From: Alphaproteobacteria bacterium
GTDB lineage: Bacteria > Pseudomonadota > Alphaproteobacteria > Sphingomonadales > Sphingomonadaceae
DNA length: 64,000 nt
Reading direction: 5' to 3'
Assembly: GCA_018970445.1 (NCBI GenBank)
Contig: JAGWWF010000010.1
Location: 1-64,000 of the forward strand
Shown: piece by piece, positions 9,799 to 18,501 of the stretch
Numbering within the stretch: the stretch's first letter is position 1
Layout: each line of letters opens with the position of its first letter
The notes under the pieces: model-generated
Databases searched by the model: none
Seen by the model: the letters and a program-made list of their open reading frames with translations, nothing else
Told to the model about the DNA's origin: nothing
Translations under genes and position numbers: made by a program

Positions 9799-10839
9799 TC
9801 ATTCGAAGGTCAGATCGCCGCTGTCCGGCACCTCCAGATGGCGGGCCACATCGGCCTCGCTCACCCCGGCCAGGGTGGCGGGTTGCCATTGCGGGTTGCG
9901 ATCCTTGTCGATCAGCTGGGCGCGGATGCCTTCGAAGAAATCATGGCCGTGGCGGATCTCGCACACCATGCGATATTCAGTGATCAGCGCCTCCTCGATC
10001 GGCACGCCGCGCGCCAGGCGCAGGCCGGCCAGGCTCAACTTGCAGCTGGTGGGCGACATGCGGCGGATGATGGCGGCCTGATCACGGGCCCAGTCGTCGC
10101 CGCCGTCCAGGCTGGCCATGATGTCCTCCATCCGGTCGTGGCCGAAATGGAAATCAATGGCATCGCGATAGGCCGCCAGCGGCGCGATGCCGGCATCCTC
10201 ATCGAAACTGGCCAGCAGCGCATCCAAGGGTTCATGGCTGGTGGCCAGCAGATCGGCCAAGGTGGGCAGGTGCGCCGACGGCACAAAATGGGTGGCGATC
10301 TTGGCATAGCGCAGATCCGCCGCCTTCAACCGCGCCCCGGTCAGCGCCAACCAGGTGCCGATTTCGCCCGGCAGGGCGGCCAGCGCATGGGTGCCACCCA
10401 CATCGGGAATCAGGCCAATGCCGGTTTCCGGCATGGCAAACAGCGTGCGTTCGCTGGCCACCCGATAGCGGCCGTGGATGGACAGGCCAACGCCGCCGCC
10501 CATGGTGATGCCATCGATGATCGCCACCCAGGGTTTTGGCACCCGCGCGATGGCCTGGTTCATGCGATATTCGTCGTGGAAGAAATTTTCCCACAGGGCG
10601 CGGTTCTGCCGGCCTTCGCGGCCCAGCAGGGCCACATCGCCGCCAGCGCAAAAGGCGCGATCCCCGGCGCCGCTGATCACGATGTGCCGCACCGCCGGAT
10701 CGCCGGCCGCATCGATCAGCGCCCGGTGTATGGCCACCGCCATGGCGTGATTGAGCGCGTTCAGCGCCGCCGGCCGGTTCAGCGTGATCCACAGCGCCGC
10801 CCCGCGGGTTTCGAACAGGACTTCGGGTTCGCTGGTCAT
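9799..10839 (-). CDS. Enoyl-CoA hydratase/isomerase family, 3-hydroxyisobutyryl-CoA hydrolase-like
   Basis: This is a crotonase-fold enzyme of 346 residues. Its length and the segments GRYRVASERTLFAMPETGIGLIPDVGGTHALAALPG and ECDFFEGIRAQLIDKD-like tail (here HDFFEGIRAQLIDKD) are those of 3-hydroxyisobutyryl-CoA hydrolase, which releases 3-hydroxyisobutyrate in valine degradation. The oxyanion-hole segments SGAGDRAFCAGGDV and DGITMGGGVGLS are intact, as are the family Glu (PETG) and Asp (IPDVG). It starts within the last codons of the upstream thioesterase gene (4-nt overlap), so the two are translationally coupled. Other valine-pathway genes are absent nearby, so a different beta-hydroxyacyl-CoA substrate cannot be excluded. 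Confidence 0.88.
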   Translation of the reverse strand: MTSEPEVLFETRGAALWITLNRPAALNALNHAMAVAIHRALIDAAGDPAVRHIVISGAGDRAFCAGGDVALLGREGRQNRALWENFFHDEYRMNQAIARVPKPWVAIIDGITMGGGVGLSIHGRYRVASERTLFAMPETGIGLIPDVGGTHALAALPGEIGTWLALTGARLKAADLRYAKIATHFVPSAHLPTLADLLATSHEPLDALLASFDEDAGIAPLAAYRDAIDFHFGHDRMEDIMASLDGGDDWARDQAAIIRRMSPTSCKLSLAGLRLARGVPIEEALITEYRMVCEIRHGHDFFEGIRAQLIDKDRNPQWQPATLAGVSEADVARHLEVPDSGDLTFE

Positions 10840-11288
10840 GTCCGCTCCACCAGGTTGCTGGGGCCGTCCAGATCGATCGGCACGGCCGATGTGGTGAGCC
10901 GGGCCAGCAGCGTGCCCGCCTCGTCAAACAGATCCGCCTCCATGAAGGCGATGCGCTTGCCCAGCTTCAGGCAGCGGCCGGTGGCAAACAGCGGCACGCC
11001 GGCACGGGCGGGGGCAAAGAAGCTGGTTTTCAGCTCGATTGTGGGGATGCCGATGCGCTTGCCCGATTTGATGATGGCGGCAAAGGCGGCGGCATCATCC
11101 AGCATGGCCACCACGATGCCGCCCTGCACATTGCCCATTGGGTTGCGGCAGGCATCGATGGGCTGGAACTTCATCTTCACCCAGCCGGCGGCGCTGTCGA
11201 TCTCCAGTATCTCCTGGCCCAGCAGCGCCGCGGTGGGCGGCACGAACCTGTTCATGCGCGCCATCAGATCTTCATCGTTCAAAGCCAT
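10836..11288 (-). CDS. PaaI-family (hotdog-fold) acyl-CoA thioesterase
   Basis: This 150-residue hotdog-fold protein resembles PaaI/YbgC-type thioesterases that hydrolyse acyl-CoA or aryl-CoA thioesters in the cytosol. The segment NPMGNVQGGIVVAMLDDAAAFA contains the family's G-x-x-x-A-x-x-D/E pattern around the central helix. The second half, TIELKTSFFAPARAGVPL, is the matching strand pair. It overlaps the crotonase gene by 4 nt downstream and follows the murI start region closely upstream (7 bp from the murI stop), giving a murI-thioesterase-hydrolase run on one strand. The natural acyl substrate is unknown; coupling to the crotonase suggests a branched-chain or hydroxyacyl-CoA. Confidence 0.82.
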   Translation of the reverse strand: MALNDEDLMARMNRFVPPTAALLGQEILEIDSAAGWVKMKFQPIDACRNPMGNVQGGIVVAMLDDAAAFAAIIKSGKRIGIPTIELKTSFFAPARAGVPLFATGRCLKLGKRIAFMEADLFDEAGTLLARLTTSAVPIDLDGPSNLVERT

Positions 11289-11295
11289 CGCTGCC

Positions 11296-12072
11296 TCACC
11301 TTGCGATCATCAGGCCATAGCGGTGCAATGCCGGGGCAAGGGCGTCAACCTCGTCATCAGCGCGGGTGAACAGGGCGCAGGCCCGGCCATCGCCCTGCTG
11401 CCCGCGCGGCCCCAGCAGATGCGCCACCCGCCGCGCGATGCCCGGCCCGCCATCCACAAAGGCCAGTTGCGGCGCTGCACTGCGCAATTGCGGCAGCAGC
11501 AGCGGGAAATGCGTGCAGGCCAGCGCCACCACGTCCAGTCGATCCCCGCCCGGTTGCGCCATCAGCCCCGCCAGTTCCGGGGCGATATCGGCCGCCGTCA
11601 CCGGTTGGCCCCGCAGCTGCGCCTCGGCCAGTTCGACCAGCCGGGCGCTGCCGTGCAGCAGCACGGTGCAATCGCCGGCATGATCGGCCGACAGCCGCGC
11701 CACATAGGGTTGGCGCACCGTGGCCAGCGTGCCCAGCACGCCGATCACGCGGCTGCGGGATTGTGCCGCCGCCGGCTTGATCGCCGGCACCGTGCCCACC
11801 AGCGGCACATCCAGCACGGCACGGGCATGGGCCAGCGCGATGGTCGATGCCGTGTTGCAGGCAATCACGATCAGATCGGGTGCCAGCCGTTCGGTCAGCC
11901 GGCCCAGCAGCGCACACACGCGGGTGGCCACCTCCATCTCGGTCTTGGTGCCATAGGGAAAGCCGGCGTTGTCGGCCACATAGACGATATCGATCGCGGG
12001 CAGCGCCGCGCGCACATCATCGAGCACGGACAAGCCGCCCACCCCGGAATCAAGCATCAGCACGCGCGCCAT
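11296..12072 (-). CDS. murI: Glutamate racemase
   Basis: MurI makes D-glutamate for peptidoglycan in the cytosol. The 258-residue protein opens MARVLMLDSGVGGLSVL with the family aspartate (Asp8). It carries both catalytic cysteines: Cys72 in ACNTAS and Cys186 in ACTHFPLL. The start at 12072 places DSGVGG at the canonical position; the longer open frame upstream is the antisense of the divergent acyltransferase gene. The two genes start only about 47 bp apart, so they must share a compact divergent promoter region. The gene is followed at 7 bp by the thioesterase gene. Nothing is missing compared with the family. Confidence 0.95.
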   Translation of the reverse strand: MARVLMLDSGVGGLSVLDDVRAALPAIDIVYVADNAGFPYGTKTEMEVATRVCALLGRLTERLAPDLIVIACNTASTIALAHARAVLDVPLVGTVPAIKPAAAQSRSRVIGVLGTLATVRQPYVARLSADHAGDCTVLLHGSARLVELAEAQLRGQPVTAADIAPELAGLMAQPGGDRLDVVALACTHFPLLLPQLRSAAPQLAFVDGGPGIARRVAHLLGPRGQQGDGRACALFTRADDEVDALAPALHRYGLMIAR

Positions 12073-12119
12073 GATTGGCCTGTAGCGGTGCAGGCGCAGT
12101 TGCGGCAAGAAGGGCGGCG

Positions 12120-13007
12120 ATGGATGCCGCCCCTGCCCCTGAAGACTGGCCCGAAACCTGGCCGCCACCGTTGCCCGATGCCAGCGGCTTTGTCGCGCCA
12201 CCGGTGCCGGGGCCGCTGGGCGCGCTGGCCGCCTTTGGCCGCGCCTGTGCCGGCGATCCGGCCGGGGCGCTGCGGGTTGCGGGGCGGGCGTTGTGGCTGG
12301 TGGCGATTGCCGGCCTGTGCGTGCCGGCCCATGCCCTGTGGCGGCGGCTGGGCTGGCCATCGCCCTGGGCGCGGCGCTTTCTGGGCTGGGGTGCCCGCGC
12401 CTGCGGCATCAGGGTGCGCCGCATCGGCGATCCGGTGGCGCGCGACGTGTTCTACATCGCCAATCACCTCAGCTGGACCGATGCGCTGATCCTGGGCGGA
12501 CAAACCGGCACGGTGTTCGTGGCGCAGGATGGCATCGCCATCTGGCCGGGCCTGGCCTTCATCTGCCGCCAGAACGACACGATCTTCGTCAACCGCAGCG
12601 ACCGCATGGGCGTGCCGGCCCAGATCGCGGCCATGCGCGAGCAGTTCACCCGCCACAGCCGCATCGCGATGTTTCCCGAAGCGACGTGCAGCGATGGCCG
12701 CCGGCTGCTGCCGTTCAAGGCGCCGCTGTTCGCCATGCTCACGCCGCCGCCGCCCGGCGCGCGCATCCAGCCAGTGGTGATCGATTGCGACGAAGCCGGC
12801 CGCAACCTGGCCTGGGTGGGCATGGAAACCGGCGCCGCCAACGCCTGGCGCCTGCTGTCCCACCCCGGCACTTGGAAGGCGCGGGTGCATTTTCTGGAGC
12901 CGTTCAGCCCGGACAATACGCCCGACCGCAAGGCGCTGTCCGCCCGCGCCCGCAGCGCCATCGCGGCGAAACTTTCCGAAACGCTGGGTGGCCGCCCGGT
13001 GGGGTGA
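12120..13007 (+). CDS. Lysophospholipid acyltransferase family protein (PlsC-like)
   Basis: This is a membrane-associated acyltransferase of the PlsC superfamily, 295 residues, probably acting in phospholipid or ornithine-lipid synthesis. The catalytic HX4D box is in IANHLSWTDALIL, the acceptor motif appears as DTIFVNRSDR, and the third motif is MFPEATCSDGRRLLPFK. A hydrophobic stretch before it (ALWLVAIAGLCVPAHALW) can anchor the protein in the inner membrane. The start at 12120 is chosen because GAAGGGCGG lies just upstream, whereas the frame opening at 12075 begins inside the murI start region. It ends 6 bp from the convergent acylase gene. Whether it is the essential PlsC or an accessory acyltransferase cannot be told from one window. 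Confidence 0.88.
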   Translation: MDAAPAPEDWPETWPPPLPDASGFVAPPVPGPLGALAAFGRACAGDPAGALRVAGRALWLVAIAGLCVPAHALWRRLGWPSPWARRFLGWGARACGIRVRRIGDPVARDVFYIANHLSWTDALILGGQTGTVFVAQDGIAIWPGLAFICRQNDTIFVNRSDRMGVPAQIAAMREQFTRHSRIAMFPEATCSDGRRLLPFKAPLFAMLTPPPPGARIQPVVIDCDEAGRNLAWVGMETGAANAWRLLSHPGTWKARVHFLEPFSPDNTPDRKALSARARSAIAAKLSETLGGRPVG

Positions 13008-13013
13008 TCGGCG

Positions 13014-15287
13014 CTATTCGGTGATCGTCAGGCCCGGGCCCAGCCGGGCGGCGGCGATCTCGGCCGGGGTGAACGGCAGGCGGTGCCAGCGTTTGGCGGC
13101 ATATTCCCTGGTCTGGTCACCAAAATGCGGTGATTCCGGATTGGTGGACTGCGAATAGCTGAGCAGCGCATCGGCGACCGGGCCGATGGCATCAAAGCCC
13201 ACCACCTGGATATAGGATGTGCCGTGCACCGGGGTCATGCCGCCCGGCACCACCACCGCCTGCTGCACATTCAGCACGCCCAGTTCGCCATGCGCGCCGT
13301 GGATGGGAATGCGATCGGCACCGCGCTGGGCAAAATGCACATCGCCCCAGCGCGCATCCAGCGCGATGCCTTCCGTGCGCAACCGTTCCACCGCCGCCTT
13401 CAGCGCGGCACGCAGGGTTTCGCCCACCGCGCCATCGGTGATCAGATCGCGCGGCGTGTTCACCGCATCGGCGACATCGAATTTCGTGCGCCAGATTGCC
13501 GGGTTGCCCTCCACCCGGTTCCAGAAGGCGGCAAACAGATAGGCGCCGCGGCTGTCGTTATCGAACCGGCGGTTCCAACCCGCCAGCGCCGTGCAGGCAT
13601 CGGCCAGGCTGGCATCGGCCACGCACAGCGGCAGCAACGCCGGCAGCACCAGATCGGCGGCCAGGCTCTTGTTGGCGAAGGCCATGGTTCTGGCGATGCG
13701 GGCATCCAGCTTGCCGGCGGCCAGCTGCGATTCGATTTCCACCAGGCCCGACCGGGTGCGCAGCGTGCGCAGCGATTGCGCCGGGCCCAATATGGGCGAC
13801 AGCAGGCGATAGGGCGCGCGCGGCGTGTTGAGCCAGTAACTGTCGTTGCTGTTGGCGGCATAATCCGTGCGCGCCACCACCGCCTGATCGGCGGCCGGCA
13901 TCAGGCCGGGGGCCGGCGTGCCCCTGGCCACCTGCCAATCGCAGGCCGCCCGGCTTCCATCCAGCAGCACCAGCCGCGCGCGGGAGGCGAGTAGCGCCCG
14001 GGTGGCCGGCACGGCGCAGCCATCGATGTGCGCCGCCGACACATTGGGCACCGCCGTCACATCGGCCAGCAGGGCATTGCCGGCGCGATCCACCGCGATG
14101 GTATTCACCCACGGAATGCCCAGCGAGGTTTCCACCGCGGCGCGGATGTCTGCCGCGCTTTTCGCCTGGCCGATGGCCAGCCAGGTCGCCAGGCCGCGCT
14201 GGTTGTTGTGATTGGCATCACGGATGGCAAAGGCGTTCTTGCCCGTCCACCCCATCAGTGCCGCCGGCACCACCGTCAGCGCGCCGAACCGGCTGCCATA
14301 AAACGTGCGGGTGACGGGCGGCGTGCCATCGGGCATCGGCACCGTCACTTGCGTTTTCGTCATCTTCACGCTTTTGCCGTCCACCAGATAGGCAGTGGGA
14401 TCGGCGGGATCGAGCGTGAGCTGGAACAAGGTGAAGTGACGCGACGCGGTGACCGTGTGGGTCCACGCCACATCCTTGTTGAAACCCAGCGTGGGCATCG
14501 GCGTGCCGGCCAGGCCGCCGCCCATCACGTCGTACACACCGGGAATGGTGACATGCATTTGCCAGAAGCGGTTGGGCCCGTTCCACGGGAAATGCGGATT
14601 GCCCACCAGCAGGCCGCGCCCATCGCTGGTGACATCACCGCCAAAGGCCCAGCCGTTGCTGCCGATGCCGGTCTCGCCGTCACCGGGCAGCGCCATGGCC
14701 GGTCCGGCGCTGGCAACGGCCTTGGCCGCCGGCGGCGCAGCATTGGCGATGCCGGCGGCCAGCGGCAGCGATCCGGCCAGCAGCATCTGCTTCTCGTTCA
14801 GGCGCAGCATGTCGTCGCGGGTGATGGCGCGCACCCAGGGTTTGCCGCGGCAGGCGGCCGGCACGCCCTGCGGCCCGGCATCGCGCAGGAAGCGGTTGTA
14901 GCCGGCGACATAGCCATCGATCAGATCAACGGCGGCCCGCGGTTGCCGGGCCAGGCCCTTGCGCAGGGCGGCGATGTCGATCTGGCTGCGGAAGAACAGA
15001 TCGGATGCCAGATTGTCGATCGGCTCAAAGGCCACCACCGCCTTGCCCGCCGGGCCGAAATGGCGCGAGCGTTCCCCGTTCACCGTCACATATTCTTCGG
15101 CCAGCAGGCACAGATTGTCCTGGGCATAGGCATAGGCGACGCCATAGGCGGCGCCGCGCCAATCGCTGGCGCTGATGTGCGGAATGCCGAACTGGGTGCG
15201 CACGATGCTGGCAGCATGGCGCGGCGCCGCCTGCGCGCCGGTGGCAACGCCGGCAAGCAGGGCTGCCAGCCACAATGTCCGATGCAT
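13014..15287 (-). CDS. Penicillin acylase family Ntn-hydrolase (AHL-acylase-like)
   Basis: This is a periplasmic N-terminal-nucleophile amidase of 757 residues. It has a signal peptide ending near AQA (residue 20), an alpha-chain region, a spacer, and the expected self-cleavage point before Ser210 in GIGSNGWAFGG, where serine would become the N-terminal nucleophile of the beta chain. VNGERSRHFGPAG and the late HGTSYIQVVGFD segment also fit the family. It looks closer to PvdQ/aculeacin-type acylases, which remove acyl chains from homoserine lactones or lipopeptides, than to penicillin G acylase. The start at 15287 is supported by GGGGAAG 5 nt upstream and by the signal peptide. Substrate use in quorum quenching is an inference; no luxI/luxR genes are in the window. 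Confidence 0.86.
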   Translation of the reverse strand: MHRTLWLAALLAGVATGAQAAPRHAASIVRTQFGIPHISASDWRGAAYGVAYAYAQDNLCLLAEEYVTVNGERSRHFGPAGKAVVAFEPIDNLASDLFFRSQIDIAALRKGLARQPRAAVDLIDGYVAGYNRFLRDAGPQGVPAACRGKPWVRAITRDDMLRLNEKQMLLAGSLPLAAGIANAAPPAAKAVASAGPAMALPGDGETGIGSNGWAFGGDVTSDGRGLLVGNPHFPWNGPNRFWQMHVTIPGVYDVMGGGLAGTPMPTLGFNKDVAWTHTVTASRHFTLFQLTLDPADPTAYLVDGKSVKMTKTQVTVPMPDGTPPVTRTFYGSRFGALTVVPAALMGWTGKNAFAIRDANHNNQRGLATWLAIGQAKSAADIRAAVETSLGIPWVNTIAVDRAGNALLADVTAVPNVSAAHIDGCAVPATRALLASRARLVLLDGSRAACDWQVARGTPAPGLMPAADQAVVARTDYAANSNDSYWLNTPRAPYRLLSPILGPAQSLRTLRTRSGLVEIESQLAAGKLDARIARTMAFANKSLAADLVLPALLPLCVADASLADACTALAGWNRRFDNDSRGAYLFAAFWNRVEGNPAIWRTKFDVADAVNTPRDLITDGAVGETLRAALKAAVERLRTEGIALDARWGDVHFAQRGADRIPIHGAHGELGVLNVQQAVVVPGGMTPVHGTSYIQVVGFDAIGPVADALLSYSQSTNPESPHFGDQTREYAAKRWHRLPFTPAEIAAARLGPGLTITE

Positions 15288-15384
15288 GATCTTCCCCGAT
15301 TTTGCCTGTTGCGACCGAGTGTGGCGCATCTTGCTGCCAGATCAAGCAGATTGCGCCAGCCACACGGCGGCGGACACGCAAATG

Positions 15385-15531
15385 TCAGTCCTTGCCCTCG
15401 GTCGCCTTGGCGGCACCACCGCCAAGCAGCAGGCCGAAGATAATGCCCAGCGCAATCTGATCGAACACGATGCCGAACAACAGGCAGGTGAAGAACAGGG
15501 CGCTGCCGCTGGCCACTTGTTTCTTGTCCAT
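15385..15531 (-). CDS. Small membrane protein, 48 residues
   Basis: This is a short protein starting MDKKQVASGSALFFTCLLFG, with one or two closely spaced hydrophobic segments covering most of its length. It has a glycine-rich turn (GLLLGGGAA) and a charged tail. The start at 15531 is supported by GGAG 8 nt upstream; the longer frame to 15585 has no such site. I do not recognise the family. Small YtxH-like or glycine-rich proteins of this shape are common in sphingomonads. It sits alone between the acylase gene and the divergent hemB. Coding potential is supported by the ribosome binding site and the hydrophobic pattern, but not by any known domain. Confidence 0.55.
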   Translation of the reverse strand: MDKKQVASGSALFFTCLLFGIVFDQIALGIIFGLLLGGGAAKATEGKD

Positions 15532-15626
15532 GGGCGTATCTCCGCTTGCCCTGCGCATTTCGCAAGGGCCGGCGGTGCGCGTCAAGGGCGGTGACAGACA
15601 CGGCCGGGCGGCGTAAAGCCACGGTC

Positions 15627-16616
15627 ATGAGCATGTTTCCGCACACCCGCCTGCGCCGCACCCGCATGACCGCCTGGAGCCGCGATCTGCACCGCGAAAC
15701 CAGCCTGAGCCCGGCCAATCTGATCTGGCCGCTGTTTCCCACCGAAGGCCATGACGAAGCCGTGCCGGTGGCCACCATGCCCGGCGTGTCGCGGTTGAGC
15801 GTCGATCGGCTGGCCAAGGCCGCCAAGGAGGCCGCAGCGCTGGGCATTCCCGCTGTCGCGCTGTTCCCGCACACCCTGCCGGAACGGCGCAGCGAGGATG
15901 CGAAGGAGGCACTGAACCCGGACAATCTGATCTGCCGCGCCATCCGCGCCATCAAGGATGCCGCGCCCGAAATCGGCGTGCTCACCGATGTGGCATTGGA
16001 TCTTTACACCAGCCACGGCCACGATGGGCTGCTCGGCGAGACGGGCGAAATCCTGAACGATGCCACGGTGGAGATGCTGGTGGGCCAGTCGCTGAACCAG
16101 GCCCGCGCCGGTTGCGACATCATCGCCCCATCCGACATGATGGATGGCCGTGTGGCCGCCATCCGCGAAGGGCTGGAAGGCGACGGCTTCCACAACACCC
16201 AGATCATGGCCTATTCGGCCAAATATGCCTCGGCCTTCTATGGCCCCTATCGCGATGCGGTGGGCAGCGGCGGCGTGCTGAAGGGCGACAAGAAAACCTA
16301 TCAGATGGACCCGGCCAACACCCGCGAGGCGCTGCGCGAAGTGGCAATGGACATTGAAGAAGGCGCCGATTCGGTGATGGTGAAGCCGGGCATGCCCTAT
16401 CTGGACATCATCGCACGGCTCCGTGATGCCTTTGATGTGCCGGTGTTCGCCTATCAGGTGAGCGGCGAATATGCGATGCTGGAAGCCGCCATCGCCGCCG
16501 GCGTGCTGGATCGCAGCAAGGGCGTGCTGGAAGCCTTGATGAGCTTCCGCCGCGCCGGCTGTTCGGGCGTGCTGACCTATCACGCGCCATTGGCGGCGCG
16601 CCTGATGGGGGCGTGA
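15627..16616 (+). CDS. hemB: Delta-aminolevulinic acid dehydratase (porphobilinogen synthase)
   Basis: HemB condenses two 5-aminolevulinate molecules to porphobilinogen in tetrapyrrole synthesis. The 329-residue protein has the two active-site lysines, Lys199 in YSAKYASAFYGP and Lys253 in VMVKPGMPYLDI. The metal site segment reads DVALDLYTSHGHDG, lacking the cysteines of zinc enzymes, so this is the magnesium/potassium-dependent type usual in alphaproteobacteria. The start at 15627 gives the canonical N-terminus; ATG at 15633 is also possible. The following gene is an AT-rich insertion beginning 29 bp after the hemB stop, so hemB may be co-transcribed with it and with argC. Confidence 0.96.
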   Translation: MSMFPHTRLRRTRMTAWSRDLHRETSLSPANLIWPLFPTEGHDEAVPVATMPGVSRLSVDRLAKAAKEAAALGIPAVALFPHTLPERRSEDAKEALNPDNLICRAIRAIKDAAPEIGVLTDVALDLYTSHGHDGLLGETGEILNDATVEMLVGQSLNQARAGCDIIAPSDMMDGRVAAIREGLEGDGFHNTQIMAYSAKYASAFYGPYRDAVGSGGVLKGDKKTYQMDPANTREALREVAMDIEEGADSVMVKPGMPYLDIIARLRDAFDVPVFAYQVSGEYAMLEAAIAAGVLDRSKGVLEALMSFRRAGCSGVLTYHAPLAARLMGA

Positions 16617-16645
16617 TGGCCAATTTCTAAGAAGGACACATTTCA

Positions 16646-17455
16646 ATGCCTCAAAAGCAGCCAACACCGAAGAAAAATTCTCCTGAAATCTCTTGGGAAG
16701 AGGCTATCAAGCAAGTTCTTTTAAAAAACAAAAAAGCTCTGAAATATACAGATATTGCTGAACAAATTTCAATGCATGGCTTGAAATCTGTTGCCAACCC
16801 GTCCGCTTCGGTTGCCATCGCGCTGAGCAAATCTATTTCATCAGGAAGTGGTCAATTCGTGAGACTCGGAGGAGGCCTGTACACGTTGACAGACGTGATT
16901 AAAATAAACGATCAACCACCAGAAAAAGACGACACAAGCCAACTACTAGATGATGACGCTGATACTGGTGCATTGAAGGCATTTGGCATGTATTGGCAGC
17001 GAGAAGCTGTAAATTGGGTTACAAAACCAAAACTCCTTGGTCGCCAAAGCGAAGGCGCAACGCCCGTAAACTTCAATGAACAGGTAGGTGTCTATCTTCT
17101 TCACGATAGAGACAGAGTTATTTACGTCGGAAGAGCAAACGATACTCTAGGTGCTCGCTTACTGGCTCACACGACCGACAGGTTAGGAGGTCGCTGGGAT
17201 AGATTTTCGTGGTTTGGCCTGAGAGCTGTCGATGATGGTGGGAAACTTGCTGCTCCATCAACTGCTTGGTCGCACGAAGTTGTGATTGAAACTTTGGAAG
17301 CGCTTCTTATTGAGACAATGGAGCCGCCACTGAACAGAAGGCGCGGCGACAACTTTGCTGCTGTTGAGTATCTCCAAGTTTCTGATCCGTCTATCGAAGA
17401 CAAGAGAACGCTGGCTCTTATAGAAGACCTCAAAAATAGAATGCTGAATAAATGA
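16646..17455 (+). CDS. HARE-HTH / GIY-YIG nuclease fusion protein
   Basis: This is a predicted DNA-targeting nuclease of 269 residues. Residues 16-83 form a HARE-HTH winged-helix domain (start SWEEAIKQVLLKNKKALKY, end FVRLGGGLYTL), a module found in restriction-type enzymes and eukaryotic chromatin proteins. A linker of acidic residues follows. Residues 147-232 look like a GIY-YIG domain: GVYLL at 148-152, IYVGRA at 159-164, Arg171, a helix with Glu219 and the terminal PPLNRR with Asn230. The gene is strikingly AT-rich beside its neighbours, with AAA, AAT and TTT codons, pointing to recent acquisition. AAGGA lies 9 nt before the ATG. Its stop overlaps the argC start by 4 nt. A role as modification-dependent restriction or other defence nuclease is inferred; no methyltransferase is adjacent. 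Confidence 0.78.
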   Translation: MPQKQPTPKKNSPEISWEEAIKQVLLKNKKALKYTDIAEQISMHGLKSVANPSASVAIALSKSISSGSGQFVRLGGGLYTLTDVIKINDQPPEKDDTSQLLDDDADTGALKAFGMYWQREAVNWVTKPKLLGRQSEGATPVNFNEQVGVYLLHDRDRVIYVGRANDTLGARLLAHTTDRLGGRWDRFSWFGLRAVDDGGKLAAPSTAWSHEVVIETLEALLIETMEPPLNRRRGDNFAAVEYLQVSDPSIEDKRTLALIEDLKNRMLNK

Positions 17456-18501
17456 TGCAGGCACAAGAGGATCGGCTTCGCATCGCGGTGTTGGGGGCTT
17501 CGGGCTATACCGGGGCCGATCTGGTGCGGCTGGCGCTGGCCCATCCGCGCATCGAAATCGCGGCGCTGGCCGCCAATGCCAGGGCCGGGCAGACGATGGC
17601 GCAGGTGTGGCCGCATTTTGCCATGTATCCGGGCCTGCCGGCGCTGGTACGGGCTGAAGAGATTGATTTTTCCGCCATCGATGCGGTGTTCGGTTGCCTG
17701 CCGCACGCCGCCTCGGCAGAACTGCTCTCGACCATCACCGGCCCGCGCATCATCGATCTTTCGGCGGATTACCGGCTGAAGGATGCCGCCACCTATGCGG
17801 CCTGGTATGGGGCCAAGCATCCGGCGCCGGCGCTGCTGCCGGATGCCGTCTATGGCCTGACCGAATTTGCCCGCGCGGCGCTGCCCGCCGCGCGCCTTGC
17901 CGCCTGCCCCGGCTGTTATCCCACCGCCGTGCTGCTGGCGCTGCTGCCGCTGGTGGCCGCCCACGCGGTGTCGGCCGACAATATCACCGTCAATGCGCTT
18001 TCGGGCGTGTCTGGCGCTGGCCGCAGCCTGAAGGAAGCGAACCTTTTTGGTGAAGTGGCGGAGGCCGTGCATCCCTATGGCATCGGCCACCATCGCCACA
18101 TGCCGGAAATGGAACAGGAATTGTCGCTGCGCGCCGGGCGGGCCGTGACGATCAGCTTCACGCCGCACCTGATCCCGATGAACCGCGGCGAGTTGGTGAC
18201 CTGCATCGTCGAAACGCCGCACGGCCCGGATTATTTGCGCGAAGTGCTGGCCGACAGATATGCCGACGAACCCTTTGTGCATCTGCTTCCCGCCGGCGTT
18301 GCCCCGGCCACGCGGATGGTGCGCGGTTCCAACCATGTCGTGATCAACGTGTTTGCCGATCGCATCCCCGGCCGCGCCATCGTGATTGCGGCCATCGACA
18401 ATCTGGTGAAGGGGTCCAGCGGCCAGGCCATCCAGAATTTCAACCTGATGTTCGGCCTGCCGGAAACCATGGGGCTGGAACAGGCCCCGCTGTTTCCGTG
18501 A
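17452..18501 (+). CDS. argC: N-acetyl-gamma-glutamyl-phosphate reductase
   Basis: ArgC reduces N-acetylglutamyl phosphate to the semialdehyde with NADPH in arginine biosynthesis. The 349-residue protein shows the NADPH-binding start IAVLGASGYTGADLVRL and the catalytic cysteine Cys155 in ACPGCYPTAVL. Further family segments are NALSGVSGAGRSL, HRHMPEMEQEL and the C-terminal QNFNLMFGLPET. It begins at the first of two adjacent ATGs, overlapping the stop of the foreign nuclease gene by 4 nt, so its translation is now coupled to that gene; ATG at 17455 is equally possible. It runs on by overlaps into a GNAT gene and a gamma-carbonic anhydrase gene. Other arg genes are not in the window. Confidence 0.96.
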   Translation: MMQAQEDRLRIAVLGASGYTGADLVRLALAHPRIEIAALAANARAGQTMAQVWPHFAMYPGLPALVRAEEIDFSAIDAVFGCLPHAASAELLSTITGPRIIDLSADYRLKDAATYAAWYGAKHPAPALLPDAVYGLTEFARAALPAARLAACPGCYPTAVLLALLPLVAAHAVSADNITVNALSGVSGAGRSLKEANLFGEVAEAVHPYGIGHHRHMPEMEQELSLRAGRAVTISFTPHLIPMNRGELVTCIVETPHGPDYLREVLADRYADEPFVHLLPAGVAPATRMVRGSNHVVINVFADRIPGRAIVIAAIDNLVKGSSGQAIQNFNLMFGLPETMGLEQAPLFP

